From NCBI RefSeq assembly GCF_014180715.1, contig NZ_JACEFC010000009.1, positions 1 through 32,019 on the forward strand: a stretch of 32,019 nucleotides of DNA, read 5' to 3'. The notes beneath the pieces were generated by a model, which was not told the origin of the DNA, searched no databases, and saw only the letters and a list, made by a program, of their open reading frames with translations. A program made the position numbers and the translations under genes. This DNA comes from Nocardioides stalactiti. Its GTDB lineage: Bacteria; Actinomycetota; Actinomycetes; Propionibacteriales; Nocardioidaceae. Of this stretch, positions 23,842-31,691 are shown piece by piece. Numbering within the stretch: the first letter of the stretch is position 1; each line of letters starts with the position of its first letter.

Positions 23842-26247
23842 ATGAGCGTTCTCGACCAGATCATCAACAAGGCCCAGGCGACGATCCCGATGGAGCGTCA
23901 GGTCCAGGGACTGCACCTGTTCCAGAAGGCCAAGAAGCTGGTGCTCGGTGACCGGCAGCCGGTCTTCATCGAGGAGGAGATCCCCGACGTCGACGACGTC
24001 CCGCTGACCGAGATCGATCTCAGCAACCCGTTCCTCTACGGCCAGGGTCAGTGGCTGCCCTACGCCAAGCGTCTCCGTGACGAGGCGCCGGTGCACTACC
24101 AGGCCAACAGCCCCTTCGGTCCGTACTGGTCGATCACCCGGTACGACGACATCGTCACCGTGGACAAGGACTTCTCGACGTACTCGGCCGAGCCGCAGAT
24201 CGTCATCGGCACCCCGCCGGAGGGCCTGGACATCGAGATGTTCATCGCCATGGACCCGCCGCGCCACGACCAGCAGCGCAACGCCGTCCAGGGTGTCGTG
24301 GCTCCGCAGAACCTCGAGGAGATGGAGGGGCTGATCCGCTCACGAGTGGCGGAGGTCCTCGACTCCCTGCCGGTCGGCGAGCCGTTCGACTGGGTGGACA
24401 AGGTGAGCATCGAGCTCACGTCGCGGATGCTGGCCACCCTGCTCGACTTCCCGTACGAGGACCGCCGCAAGCTCGTGTACTGGACCGAGCTGGCGGGCGC
24501 GAGCGCCTCCGCGACCGGCGGTGCGGTCGACATGGACGAGCTGTACACGGGCGTCGCCGACATGGCGAAGAGCTTCAGCACCCTCTGGCACGACAAGGCC
24601 GCCCGTCTCGCCGGCGGCGAGAAGCCGGGCTACGACCTGATCACCCTGATGCAGATGTCGGAGGACACCAAGGACCTCATCAACCGGCCGATGGAGTTCC
24701 TCGGCAACCTCATCCTGCTGGTCGTGGGTGGCAACGACACCACCCGCAACTCGATGTCGGGCGGGGTCTACGCGCTGAACCAGTTCCCGGACGAGTTCGA
24801 CCGCCTCAAGGCGAACCCCGAGCTCATCCCGAAGCTCGTCCAGGAGATCATCCGGTGGCAGACGCCGCTGGCCTACATGCGTCGGATCGCGACGAAGGAC
24901 ACCGTCCTCAACGGCCAGTTCATCCGGAAGGGCGACAAGGTCGTCATGTGGTACGCCTCGGCCAACCGTGACGAGCGCACGTTCGAGAACCCCGACGACT
25001 TCGTGATCGACCGTCACAACGGACGCCACCACCTCTCGTTCGGGATCGGCGTCCACCGCTGCATGGGGAGCCGAGTGGCCGAGATGCAGCTGCGGATCCT
25101 GTGGGAGGAGCTGCTCGCCCGGTTCTCGGACATCGAGGTCGTCGAGGAGCCGGAGTACCTGCAGTCGAACTTCGTCCGTGGCTACACGAAGATGATGGTG
25201 ACTCTCGCGCCGATCGGTCAGGAGCCTCGGCCCCGGACCCGCGCGGCGGCGGTGCCTCAGCCCACGCGCATCGAATCCCGAAAGGGCTGGGTCACCGGCA
25301 CCGCGGAGAGCGAGGTCGACCTGCAGGTCGCCGCCCGTCGCGAGGTGGCCGACGGGGTCGTCGAGCTCACGCTCGCCCCACCGAACGGCGCCCAGCTCCC
25401 GTCGTGGACCGCGGGCGCGCACATCGACCTCGTCCTCGAGCCGTCGCTGACGCGGCAGTACTCCCTGTGCGGCAGCGCTGCCGACGAGTCGTCGTGGAAG
25501 GTCGGGGTCCTCCTCGACCCGGAGAGCCGCGGCGGCTCGTCGTACGTCCACGAGAAGCTGACGGAGGGCGCGACCGTCCGGGTGCGCGGACCGCGGAACC
25601 ACTTCCCGCTCGTCGCGTCGCCGCGCTACCAGTTCATCGCCGGCGGCATCGGCATCACGCCGATCCTCGCGATGATCGAGGCGGCGGAGGCGCGCGGCGC
25701 CGAGTGGAGCCTGCTGTACGCCGGCCGCACCCGCGCGTCGATGGCCTTCCTCGACCGGTTCGAGGGGGATGCGCGCGTGACGCTGGCGCCGCGCGACGAG
25801 GGAGACCGGCTCGACCTCCCGTCGCTCCTGGCGACGCCGCAGGCGGGGACGCTCGTCTACTGCTGCGGCCCGAGCGGCCTGCTCGACGCGGTCGAGGACG
25901 CGTGCAGCGCCTGGCCGGACGGCAGCGTCCACCTCGAGCGGTTCGCCGCCAAGGAGGTCGTGGCGTCCGAGGACGCGCTCGACTCGTTCGAGGTGGAGTG
26001 CACGCGCACGGGAGTGACCGTGACGGTCACCGAAGGCGTCTCGATCTTCGAGGCGGTCGAGAAGGCCGGCGTCGACGTGCTCGGCTCCTGCATGGAAGGG
26101 ATCTGCGGCACCTGCGAGGCCGACGTCCTCCAGGGCACGCCCGACCACCGTGACTCGATCCTGTCCAAGTCCGAGCGCGAACGCGGCGACACGATCATGA
26201 CCTGCGTCTCCCGATCGCTCTCCAAGAAGCTGGTGCTGGACGTATGA
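23842..26247 (+). CDS. self-sufficient CYP153-type P450 fused to FMN/[2Fe-2S] reductase
   Basis: An 801-residue fusion. Residues about 55-458 are a P450 of the CYP153 family (terminal alkane/fatty-acid hydroxylases): FGPYWSITRYDDI, FIAMDPPRHDQQRNAV, FDWVDKVSIELTSRMLATL, I-helix GGNDTTRNS (296-304), ExxR at E335/R338 in QEIIRWQTPLAYMRR, heme loop FGIGVHRCMG with Cys407. A Pro/Arg linker (about 459-485) follows. The rest is a phthalate dioxygenase reductase/VanB-type module: FMN site RQYSL (538-542), NADH site GGIGITP (601-607), YCCGPSG, and a plant-type [2Fe-2S] domain with Cys750, 755, 758 and 788. So electrons can pass NADH-FMN-FeS-heme in one chain, as in CYP116B (P450RhF). CYP153 enzymes I know of are class I with separate partners. 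GAGGAGG precedes ATG 23842. Stop and next start overlap (ATGA). The first 50 residues are extra. Confidence 0.93.
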   Translation: MSVLDQIINKAQATIPMERQVQGLHLFQKAKKLVLGDRQPVFIEEEIPDVDDVPLTEIDLSNPFLYGQGQWLPYAKRLRDEAPVHYQANSPFGPYWSITRYDDIVTVDKDFSTYSAEPQIVIGTPPEGLDIEMFIAMDPPRHDQQRNAVQGVVAPQNLEEMEGLIRSRVAEVLDSLPVGEPFDWVDKVSIELTSRMLATLLDFPYEDRRKLVYWTELAGASASATGGAVDMDELYTGVADMAKSFSTLWHDKAARLAGGEKPGYDLITLMQMSEDTKDLINRPMEFLGNLILLVVGGNDTTRNSMSGGVYALNQFPDEFDRLKANPELIPKLVQEIIRWQTPLAYMRRIATKDTVLNGQFIRKGDKVVMWYASANRDERTFENPDDFVIDRHNGRHHLSFGIGVHRCMGSRVAEMQLRILWEELLARFSDIEVVEEPEYLQSNFVRGYTKMMVTLAPIGQEPRPRTRAAAVPQPTRIESRKGWVTGTAESEVDLQVAARREVADGVVELTLAPPNGAQLPSWTAGAHIDLVLEPSLTRQYSLCGSAADESSWKVGVLLDPESRGGSSYVHEKLTEGATVRVRGPRNHFPLVASPRYQFIAGGIGITPILAMIEAAEARGAEWSLLYAGRTRASMAFLDRFEGDARVTLAPRDEGDRLDLPSLLATPQAGTLVYCCGPSGLLDAVEDACSAWPDGSVHLERFAAKEVVASEDALDSFEVECTRTGVTVTVTEGVSIFEAVEKAGVDVLGSCMEGICGTCEADVLQGTPDHRDSILSKSERERGDTIMTCVSRSLSKKLVLDV

Positions 26248-27263
26248 GCTACCCCCAGGACTGCTGGTACGTCGCTGCCACCTCCGACGAGGTCGGCGAC
26301 GGGTTCACCGCTCGGCGCATCGTCGACCGGCCCGTCGTGCTCCTCCGCCTCGCCGACGGGTCGATCGCCGCGCTGGAGGACCGCTGTGCGCACCGGCCCT
26401 ACCCGCTGTCGGCCGGCCACCGCGAGGGCGACCTCGTCGTGTGCGGCTACCACGGCTGCACGTACGACGCCACCGGTCGCTGCGTGCGGGTGCCCTCGCA
26501 GGACAACCCGCCCTCAGGGGCGCAGGTGCGCGCCTTCCCGGTGGTCGAGCGCGCCCCGTTCGTCTGGGTCTGGACCGGCACGCCCGGGGGCGAGCGGTTG
26601 CGGCCACCGCCGGCCACGCCCTGTCTTCAGGGTGACGGCTGGAGCAGCGTGGGGGAGCGGCGCGACGTCGCCGCCAACCTGATGCTGCTGCACGAGCACT
26701 ACCTCGACCTGACCAACGTGTTCGCGATGCACCCGGAGATGGTGCCGCCGGGCATCGAGGCGCTGCCGCCGCTGGAGGAGGTCGAGGTGTCCGAGGTCGC
26801 CGTGTCCTACAAGCGCGAGCTGCCGAAGGCGCCGCTGGCGCCGTGGGAGGCGCAGGTCTCCGGCCTCGACGACGTCGCGTCGTACGGCCGCCAGGAGACG
26901 GGCGCGTTCGTGAGCCCTGGCCTGCACCGGCAGACCTACACGATCACCGGTTCCGACGGCCCCGTGCTGGAGCTCGTGCGGACCCACGGCTTCACCCCCG
27001 CGTCGGCGGGGTCGACCCACGTCTTCCTCCAGCTCTCCTGGCGCGGCACCGCGGTCTCGCCCGACGTGGGGGAGCGGCTCGCGGCCGTCTTCCACGAGAT
27101 GGCCACCCGCGACTTCGCCGTGCTGGAGACCATGCAGCGCTGCCTCGACGAGGACGCGACCCCGCGGCGCTACGTCAACGTCCAGGCCGACCGCGCCGCC
27201 CTCCGCGCCCGTCGCATCCTGACGTCGATGGTGGAGGACGAGCGCGGGACGCCCCACCCGTGA
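26244..27263 (+). CDS. Rieske non-heme iron oxygenase, VanA-like
   Basis: A 339-residue oxygenase component of the VanA type. The Rieske [2Fe-2S] ligands are Cys48/His50 and Cys67/His70 in CAHRPYPLSAGH and CGYHGCTYD. The catalytic-domain motif LLHEHYLDLTNVFAMH corresponds to D-x2-H-x4-H of the mononuclear iron site, with Asp155, Asn158 in place of the first His, and His163. Such enzymes O-demethylate or hydroxylate aromatic or other substrates and normally take electrons from a VanB reductase. Here the VanB-like module is fused to the P450 encoded by the overlapping upstream gene, so the two oxygenases may share it. Start ATG 26244 overlaps the upstream stop by 4 bp. Its stop abuts the convergent stop with no gap. 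Confidence 0.85.
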   Translation: MSYPQDCWYVAATSDEVGDGFTARRIVDRPVVLLRLADGSIAALEDRCAHRPYPLSAGHREGDLVVCGYHGCTYDATGRCVRVPSQDNPPSGAQVRAFPVVERAPFVWVWTGTPGGERLRPPPATPCLQGDGWSSVGERRDVAANLMLLHEHYLDLTNVFAMHPEMVPPGIEALPPLEEVEVSEVAVSYKRELPKAPLAPWEAQVSGLDDVASYGRQETGAFVSPGLHRQTYTITGSDGPVLELVRTHGFTPASAGSTHVFLQLSWRGTAVSPDVGERLAAVFHEMATRDFAVLETMQRCLDEDATPRRYVNVQADRAALRARRILTSMVEDERGTPHP

Positions 27264-27854
27264 TCAGAAGGGGCGGGGCGGGAGGGGCTTGATGAGCGGG
27301 TCGAGCAGCTGGGACGACTGCTCGACGGTGAGGACCTCGGACGGGTCGAGCGGGATGATCTGCCGCTGGGCCTCGTCGACCTCCCAGACGTCCTCGCCGA
27401 CCAGGCGGCCCTCGTCGTCGTAGGGCCAGATCATGTGCTCGACGTTGGCGACCAGGTAGTGGCTCTGGGGGTCCACGGGCGCCCCGGCCTCGACGAGGAG
27501 CCGGCCGGGGGTCTGTTGGTAGATGGTGGCCGTCGAGACGATCATGTTGTCGCCGACGGCGAGCTTCTCGTCGGTGGCGTAGAAGACGCACTGGGCCGTG
27601 CGGGACCACTCCTCGTAGACGGCCTGGACCGCCTCAGCGCCCTCGAGGACGGTGTTGATGCCGAAGACGTTGAAGTGGTACACGGGGTGCTCGACGGTCA
27701 TCTCCGGGGCGAAGATGTCCTTCCAGCGGCCGGCCATCTCCAGGTAGCGATGACGGTTGTAGGCCTGCAGCAGCCAGTGGTGCCGCGGGTTGGTGGTGGT
27801 CTCGAGCAGGCGCTCGACGGCGATGTTGGTCTGGGTGATGTCGAAACGACTCAT
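27264..27854 (-). CDS. SnoaL/NTF2-like protein
   Basis: A 196-residue protein of the NTF2-like (SnoaL/limonene-epoxide-hydrolase) fold: HHWLLQAYNRHRYLEMAGRW, MTVEHPVYHFNVFGINTVLE, GAEAVQAVYEEWSRTAQCVF, DNMIVSTATIYQQ and HMIWPYDDEGRLVGEDVWE, the helix-then-sheet pattern of the cone-shaped fold. Members include small hydrolases, isomerases, and non-catalytic binders. The conserved His/Glu-rich cavity (VEHPVYHFN, NVEHMIW) suggests a ligand pocket, but no family catalytic set is recognised. GGGAGAA stands before ATG 27854. It is convergent with the Rieske gene (stops at 27263 and 27264 meet in TGATCA) and divergent from the AraC gene. It may share the pathway and be controlled from the repeats at 27921-27958. 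Confidence 0.72.
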   Translation of the reverse strand: MSRFDITQTNIAVERLLETTTNPRHHWLLQAYNRHRYLEMAGRWKDIFAPEMTVEHPVYHFNVFGINTVLEGAEAVQAVYEEWSRTAQCVFYATDEKLAVGDNMIVSTATIYQQTPGRLLVEAGAPVDPQSHYLVANVEHMIWPYDDEGRLVGEDVWEVDEAQRQIIPLDPSEVLTVEQSSQLLDPLIKPLPPRPF

Positions 27855-27920
27855 GAGGTTCTCCCTTGGTGAGTGGCCCTGGCGGGCACTCAAGGGTCAC
27901 CCGGACCGCCGCACCAGGTA

Positions 27921-27958
27921 TTGACTCTCGACGACATCTTCTTGACTCTGGACGACAT
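27921..27958. promoter_or_regulatory. AraC-type operator candidate: two 17-bp direct repeats 21 bp apart
   Basis: TTGACTCTCGACGACAT (27921-27937) recurs as TTGACTCTGGACGACAT (27942-27958), one mismatch in 17. The offset is 21 bp, two helical turns, the same geometry as the 17-bp AraC half-sites araI1/araI2. The second copy ends within the ATG of the AraC-family gene (27957) and the pair lies 67 bp before the divergent NTF2-like gene. The repeat is seen; binding is inferred. Confidence 0.5.
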
Positions 27959-28955
27959 GTCGCTCATTCGAGGAACTGCCTTGCAAGGCTTCGTCGACCT
28001 CGCGAGCGACCTCGGTGCCGACCCGTACCCCCTGCTTCGCCGAGCGCACCTCGACCCGGCTGGCGTCGGCAGCCACGACAGCTACCTGGAGTACCGCGGC
28101 GTGATCGCGGCGCTCGAGGCTGCCGCACGGGCGACCGGCGCTGGTGACTTCGGCCGCCTGCTGGCGCACCGGCAAGGACTCGACATCCTCGGCCCGCTCG
28201 GCGTCGCCGCCAAGACCGCACCCTCCGTGGGTGCGGCGCTGGCGTCCATCGAGAAGTACATGGCGATCTACAGCCCTGCCATCTCGATCACCGTCACCTG
28301 GTCCGCGGGCGACGACCTGGCGAGGTTCGAGTGGCGCATCATCGCTGAGCGACCACCGGCGCACCGGCAGGCAGCCGAGCTCGCACTGGGTGTGTCCTGC
28401 CAGGTGTTCCGCCTCCTGGCAGGACCCGAGTTCCGTCCCACCCGGGTCCGGCTCCGGCACCAGGCGCTCACCGACGCCGACGCCTACGAGGAGTACTTCG
28501 GCTGTCCGGTCGAGTTCGCCGGTGACGCCTACGGCTTCTGGTTCCCCGCCTCGGTCCTCGCGCTGCCGATGGACGCCGACAGCGCAGTGCACGCCGTCGT
28601 CGAGGAGTACCTCGACACGGTCGCACTGCCCGACGCCACGAGCACCGGGGAGAACGTCCGGCGGTTGGTGCGCACGATGCTGCCGACCGGCGCCCTGACC
28701 CTCGAGCTGGTCTGCGCCCAGCTGGCGGTGCATCCCCGGACGCTCCAACGCGACCTGGCGAAGAAGAGCACCTCCTTCGCCGCCATCGTCGACGACGTAC
28801 GACGCGAGGAAGCCGAGCGATACCTGCGCGACACCGAGATGCCGCTCGGCCAGCTGGCCGGCGTCCTCGGTCTCAGCGAGCAGAGCGCGCTGACCCGCGC
28901 GTGTCGACGCTGGTTCGACCTGCCACCCTCCAAGGTCCGCTCCACAGCGCGGTAG
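27957..28955 (+). CDS. AraC-family transcriptional regulator (Arabinose_bd N-domain plus C-terminal HTH)
   Basis: A 332-residue regulator of the same class as the one at 849. The start MSLIRGTALQGFVDLASDLG is typical of the class, which supports ATG 27957 although the frame is open upstream. The ligand-sensing region runs to about 225. The HTH region has LVCAQLAVHPRTLQRDLAKK and LGQLAGVLGLSEQSALTRAC, ending RRWFDLPPSKVRSTAR. It sits between the P450-Rieske operon and the SDR/acyl-CoA synthetase pair. An AraC-family regulator (CypR) is reported to control a CYP153 gene in Dietzia, so control of the P450 operon, in response to alkane or fatty alcohol/acid, is likely. The direct repeats at its start suggest autoregulation. 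Confidence 0.88.
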   Translation: MSLIRGTALQGFVDLASDLGADPYPLLRRAHLDPAGVGSHDSYLEYRGVIAALEAAARATGAGDFGRLLAHRQGLDILGPLGVAAKTAPSVGAALASIEKYMAIYSPAISITVTWSAGDDLARFEWRIIAERPPAHRQAAELALGVSCQVFRLLAGPEFRPTRVRLRHQALTDADAYEEYFGCPVEFAGDAYGFWFPASVLALPMDADSAVHAVVEEYLDTVALPDATSTGENVRRLVRTMLPTGALTLELVCAQLAVHPRTLQRDLAKKSTSFAAIVDDVRREEAERYLRDTEMPLGQLAGVLGLSEQSALTRACRRWFDLPPSKVRSTAR

Positions 28956-29045
28956 GACGACCCTGGCACGTCGTTCGACCCGCGGCGCGAGACGATCCGC
29001 ATCCGCCTGGCATCGACGAGCTCGCTCCCGGCGTATCGGGTGCTG

Positions 29046-29945
29046 TCAGACGGCGTTCTTGCGGATCCGGTCACCCGCGCTCGGGCTCATCGCCTCGGCG
29101 ATGCTGATGAAGCGGGACGCCAACGGGCTGACCCGACGGGGGCGGTTGACGACTGCGCTGCAGACCACGGCCGCCGCCTCGTCCGGGGTCAGGGCGGGGA
29201 TCCGCCGGTAGATCTTGGTGGGCGCGATCATCGGCGTCCGCACCAGCGGCATCCGGACGTTCGTGAACACGACGCCGTCGTCGAGCACCTCGCCCTGCAC
29301 GCAGTCCGACCATGCCTCGAGCGCGGCCTTGGAGGCCGTGTAGCCGGAGAACCGCGACGGCCGCACCTGGACCGCCCAGCTGGAGATGTTGATGACCTGC
29401 CCGCTCCTCCGCGCGACCATTCCGGGCAGCACCCCGGTGACGAGGCGGATCGCAGCGAAGTAGTTCAGCGCCATCGGGCGCTCGAAGTCGTGGAACCGGT
29501 CGGCCGAGTGCTTGACCTTGCGTCGGATCGACAGCCCGGCGTTGTTGACCACGATGTCGACCCGGCCGTGCGTCTCCTGCACCTCCTTGACGAGCGCGTC
29601 CACGGCGTCGAGGTCGACCAGGTCGCACGGGTAGGCGTGGGCGACCCCGCCGTCGGCGGCCACCTCGCGGCACACGTCGTCCAGCAGGTCCTCGCTGCGC
29701 GCCACCAGCAGGAGGACAGCGCCGGCCGCACCGAGCTGGACCGCGGTCGCTCGCCCGATCCCGGACGAGGCACCGGTCACCAGGACCACCTTGCCGTCGA
29801 CCGCCTTGCGGAGCGCGGCGGCCCCGCCCGGGTCGCCGATCCGCTGGACCGCGCGCGTGAGCGATGCGCGCTCCACCGGAGTCACGCCGACCCGGTTGGC
29901 CGCTCGCGCGGCGGACCGCAGCAACGCGTTCCGGTTGAGCTCCAT
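29046..29945 (-). CDS. SDR-family oxidoreductase
   Basis: A 299-residue short-chain dehydrogenase with an N-terminal extension of about 50 residues. Cofactor motif TGASSGIG is at 57-64, NNAG at 134-137, catalytic Ser188 (NISSW), Tyr202 and Lys206 in SGYTASKAALEAW. The arrangement VLPGMVARRSGQVINISS and the C-terminal IYRRIPALTPDEAA resemble the DltE/DHRS7B-like class that acts on fatty alcohols, aldehydes or retinol-type substrates. The position beside an acyl-CoA synthetase and CYP153 suggests oxidation of a terminal alcohol, but the substrate is inferred. AGAGGAA precedes ATG 29945. It diverges from the acyl-CoA synthetase gene. Confidence 0.83.
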   Translation of the reverse strand: MELNRNALLRSAARAANRVGVTPVERASLTRAVQRIGDPGGAAALRKAVDGKVVLVTGASSGIGRATAVQLGAAGAVLLLVARSEDLLDDVCREVAADGGVAHAYPCDLVDLDAVDALVKEVQETHGRVDIVVNNAGLSIRRKVKHSADRFHDFERPMALNYFAAIRLVTGVLPGMVARRSGQVINISSWAVQVRPSRFSGYTASKAALEAWSDCVQGEVLDDGVVFTNVRMPLVRTPMIAPTKIYRRIPALTPDEAAAVVCSAVVNRPRRVSPLASRFISIAEAMSPSAGDRIRKNAV

Positions 29946-29998
29946 GTCGTTCCTCTCGATCCTGCACCGGGCCGGCAGACCCATCTCGTGGGACCGAC

Positions 29999-30027
29999 GG
30001 TTGCTGATACCTCTGTTACCGTCAACC
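29999..30027. promoter_or_regulatory. imperfect palindrome at the SDR / acyl-CoA synthetase divergent promoter
   Basis: GGTTG (29999-30003) and CAACC (30023-30027) bracket a dyad with 9 of 14 paired positions over 29 bp. An overlapping 6-bp inverted repeat, GACGGT (29996-30001) and ACCGTC (30018-30023), has a 16-bp spacer. The dyad ends two bases before GTG 30030, where no Shine-Dalgarno is seen. A repressor could control both genes here. Confidence 0.35.
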
Positions 30028-30029
30028 TC

Positions 30030-31634
30030 GTGGCGCACCCCCACGCAGGTCGCGCGACGAACCTGCTGCGGCGGGCGGCCGAGGAGACCCTCCACCTCTC
30101 CATCGTCGCTCGGTCGGGCCTGCTCGCACCGGCGTGGCCGCACCAGCTCGCCCAGATGGGCGAGGCGGTGGCCAGGTACGGCGGCCTCGGCGCGCTGGCG
30201 CGCATCGGTGCGATCCGCTACGGCGACCGCGCCGCGGTCATCGACGAGACCGTCTCCCTCTCGTTCCGGGACCTCGACCTCCGCTCCAACTCCATCGCTC
30301 ACGCGTGGCGGTCGGCCGGGCTGCAGCCCGGCGACGGCGTCGCGATCCTGGCGCGCAACCACCGCGGGTTCCTCGGCGCGGTGTTCGCCGCCGCGAAGTG
30401 CGGTGCGCGGATCGTGCTGCTCAACACCGACTTCGCCGGCCCTCAGATCCGGGAGGTCGCCGCCCGGGAGGGCGCCGCCCTGCTGGTGTGCGACGAGGAG
30501 TACGCCGCGCTCCTCGACGGGGTCGACCTCCCGCTCGGCCACGTCCTCACCGAGACGCTCCCGGTCGACGGCGACACCTCCCTGGCGCCGCGCGCCGGGA
30601 CCGCCGCCAGCATCGTCCTGCTCACCAGCGGGACGACGGGCACGCCGAAGGGAGCGACCCGGTCCGAGCCGCGGAGCCTGCAGCCGCTCGGCGGGCTGCT
30701 GGAGCGGGTCCCGTTCCGCACTCGCGAGGTCGTCGAGTGCGCGGCCCCGATGTTCCACGCGCTCGGGTTCGCGACGGCACTGCTCGCGCTGGCGATGGGG
30801 AACACGCTCGTCGTACGTCGCCGGTTCGACGCGGCGGCGGTGCTCGAGAGCCTGCACACCCACCGGCCGACGGTGCTGGTCGCGGTGCCCGTGATGCTCC
30901 AGCGGATCGTCGACCTGCCGCCGACGGCGTGGGGGGACAAGGACCTCTCCGCGCTGCGGATCGTCTTCCTGTCCGGGTCGCAGCTCGGCGCGGACCTGTG
31001 CCGGCGGGCCACGGACCGGCTCGGCCCGGTGCTCTACAACCTCTACGGATCCACCGAGGTCGCCTACGTCTCGTTGGCGACACCGGCCGACCTCGCGGCC
31101 GAGCCGGGCTGTGTGGGACGCCCGCTGCGCGGCACCGTCGTCCGGCTCTACGACGACGACGGCACGCGCGTGCCGCGCGGCGGCACCGGGCGGATCTTCG
31201 TCGGCAACCCCGCGCAGTTCGACGGCTACACCGGGGGAGGCGGCAAGCAGATGATCGACGGCCTGATGTCGTCGGGCGACGTCGGCCACTTCGATGCGGA
31301 CGGTCGGCTGTTCGTCGACGGACGCGACGACGACATGATCGTGTCCGGGGGGGAGAACGTTTTCCCGCGGGAGGTCGAGGAGCTGCTGGGCGGACACCCC
31401 GACGTCGTCGAGGCGGCCGTCATCGGAGCGCCGGACGAGAAGTACGGCGAACGGCTCGTCGCGTTCGTCGTCGCCCGCGACCCGGAGCTGTCGGCCGACG
31501 ACCTGAAGCAGCACGTCGCCGCCCACCTGGCGCGGTTCAAGACCCCCCGGGACGTGCACTTCCTCGACGTCCTGCCGCGCAATCCGAGCGGCAAGATCCT
31601 CAAGCGAGAGCTCCGCGAGCGCCTCTCCGGGTGA
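30030..31634 (+). CDS. AMP-forming acyl-CoA synthetase
   Basis: A 534-residue member of the ANL superfamily: ATP + carboxylate + CoA to acyl-CoA. P-loop ILLTSGTTGTPKGATRS (SGTTGTPKG at 200-208), adenine motif YNLYGSTEVAYVS, hinge SSGDVGHFDADGRLFVDGRDDDMIVSGGENVFP, and the C-terminal catalytic Lys522 in NPSGKILKRELR. The N-terminal 60 residues are hydrophobic-helical (LLRRAAEETLHLSIVARSG) as in FadD2/FadD12-like mycobacterial enzymes, which may associate with the membrane. GTG 30030 is chosen because coding character begins there; with no Shine-Dalgarno a leaderless start is possible. Role: activating the acid made by terminal oxidation; chain length is unknown. Confidence 0.9.
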   Translation: MAHPHAGRATNLLRRAAEETLHLSIVARSGLLAPAWPHQLAQMGEAVARYGGLGALARIGAIRYGDRAAVIDETVSLSFRDLDLRSNSIAHAWRSAGLQPGDGVAILARNHRGFLGAVFAAAKCGARIVLLNTDFAGPQIREVAAREGAALLVCDEEYAALLDGVDLPLGHVLTETLPVDGDTSLAPRAGTAASIVLLTSGTTGTPKGATRSEPRSLQPLGGLLERVPFRTREVVECAAPMFHALGFATALLALAMGNTLVVRRRFDAAAVLESLHTHRPTVLVAVPVMLQRIVDLPPTAWGDKDLSALRIVFLSGSQLGADLCRRATDRLGPVLYNLYGSTEVAYVSLATPADLAAEPGCVGRPLRGTVVRLYDDDGTRVPRGGTGRIFVGNPAQFDGYTGGGGKQMIDGLMSSGDVGHFDADGRLFVDGRDDDMIVSGGENVFPREVEELLGGHPDVVEAAVIGAPDEKYGERLVAFVVARDPELSADDLKQHVAAHLARFKTPRDVHFLDVLPRNPSGKILKRELRERLSG

Positions 31635-31691
31635 ACGACAGGTCAGGCCTCTGTGCCGGCGCGCCTCGTCGTGCAGTAGCAGCCGGGGCTG

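Noticed and set aside
24340-26148. About 600-residue frame antisense to the P450 fusion
   Set aside because: Same shadow effect; the plus-strand protein has all P450 and reductase motifs.
27258-27269. TGATCA palindrome between the Rieske and NTF2-like genes as a terminator
   Set aside because: It is just the two convergent stop codons meeting; the stem is too short to terminate.
27921-27947. TTGACT hexamers as sigma70 -35 elements of the AraC gene
   Set aside because: No -10-like hexamer lies 16-18 bp downstream of either copy; the 17-bp direct repeat is better explained as an operator or coding duplication.
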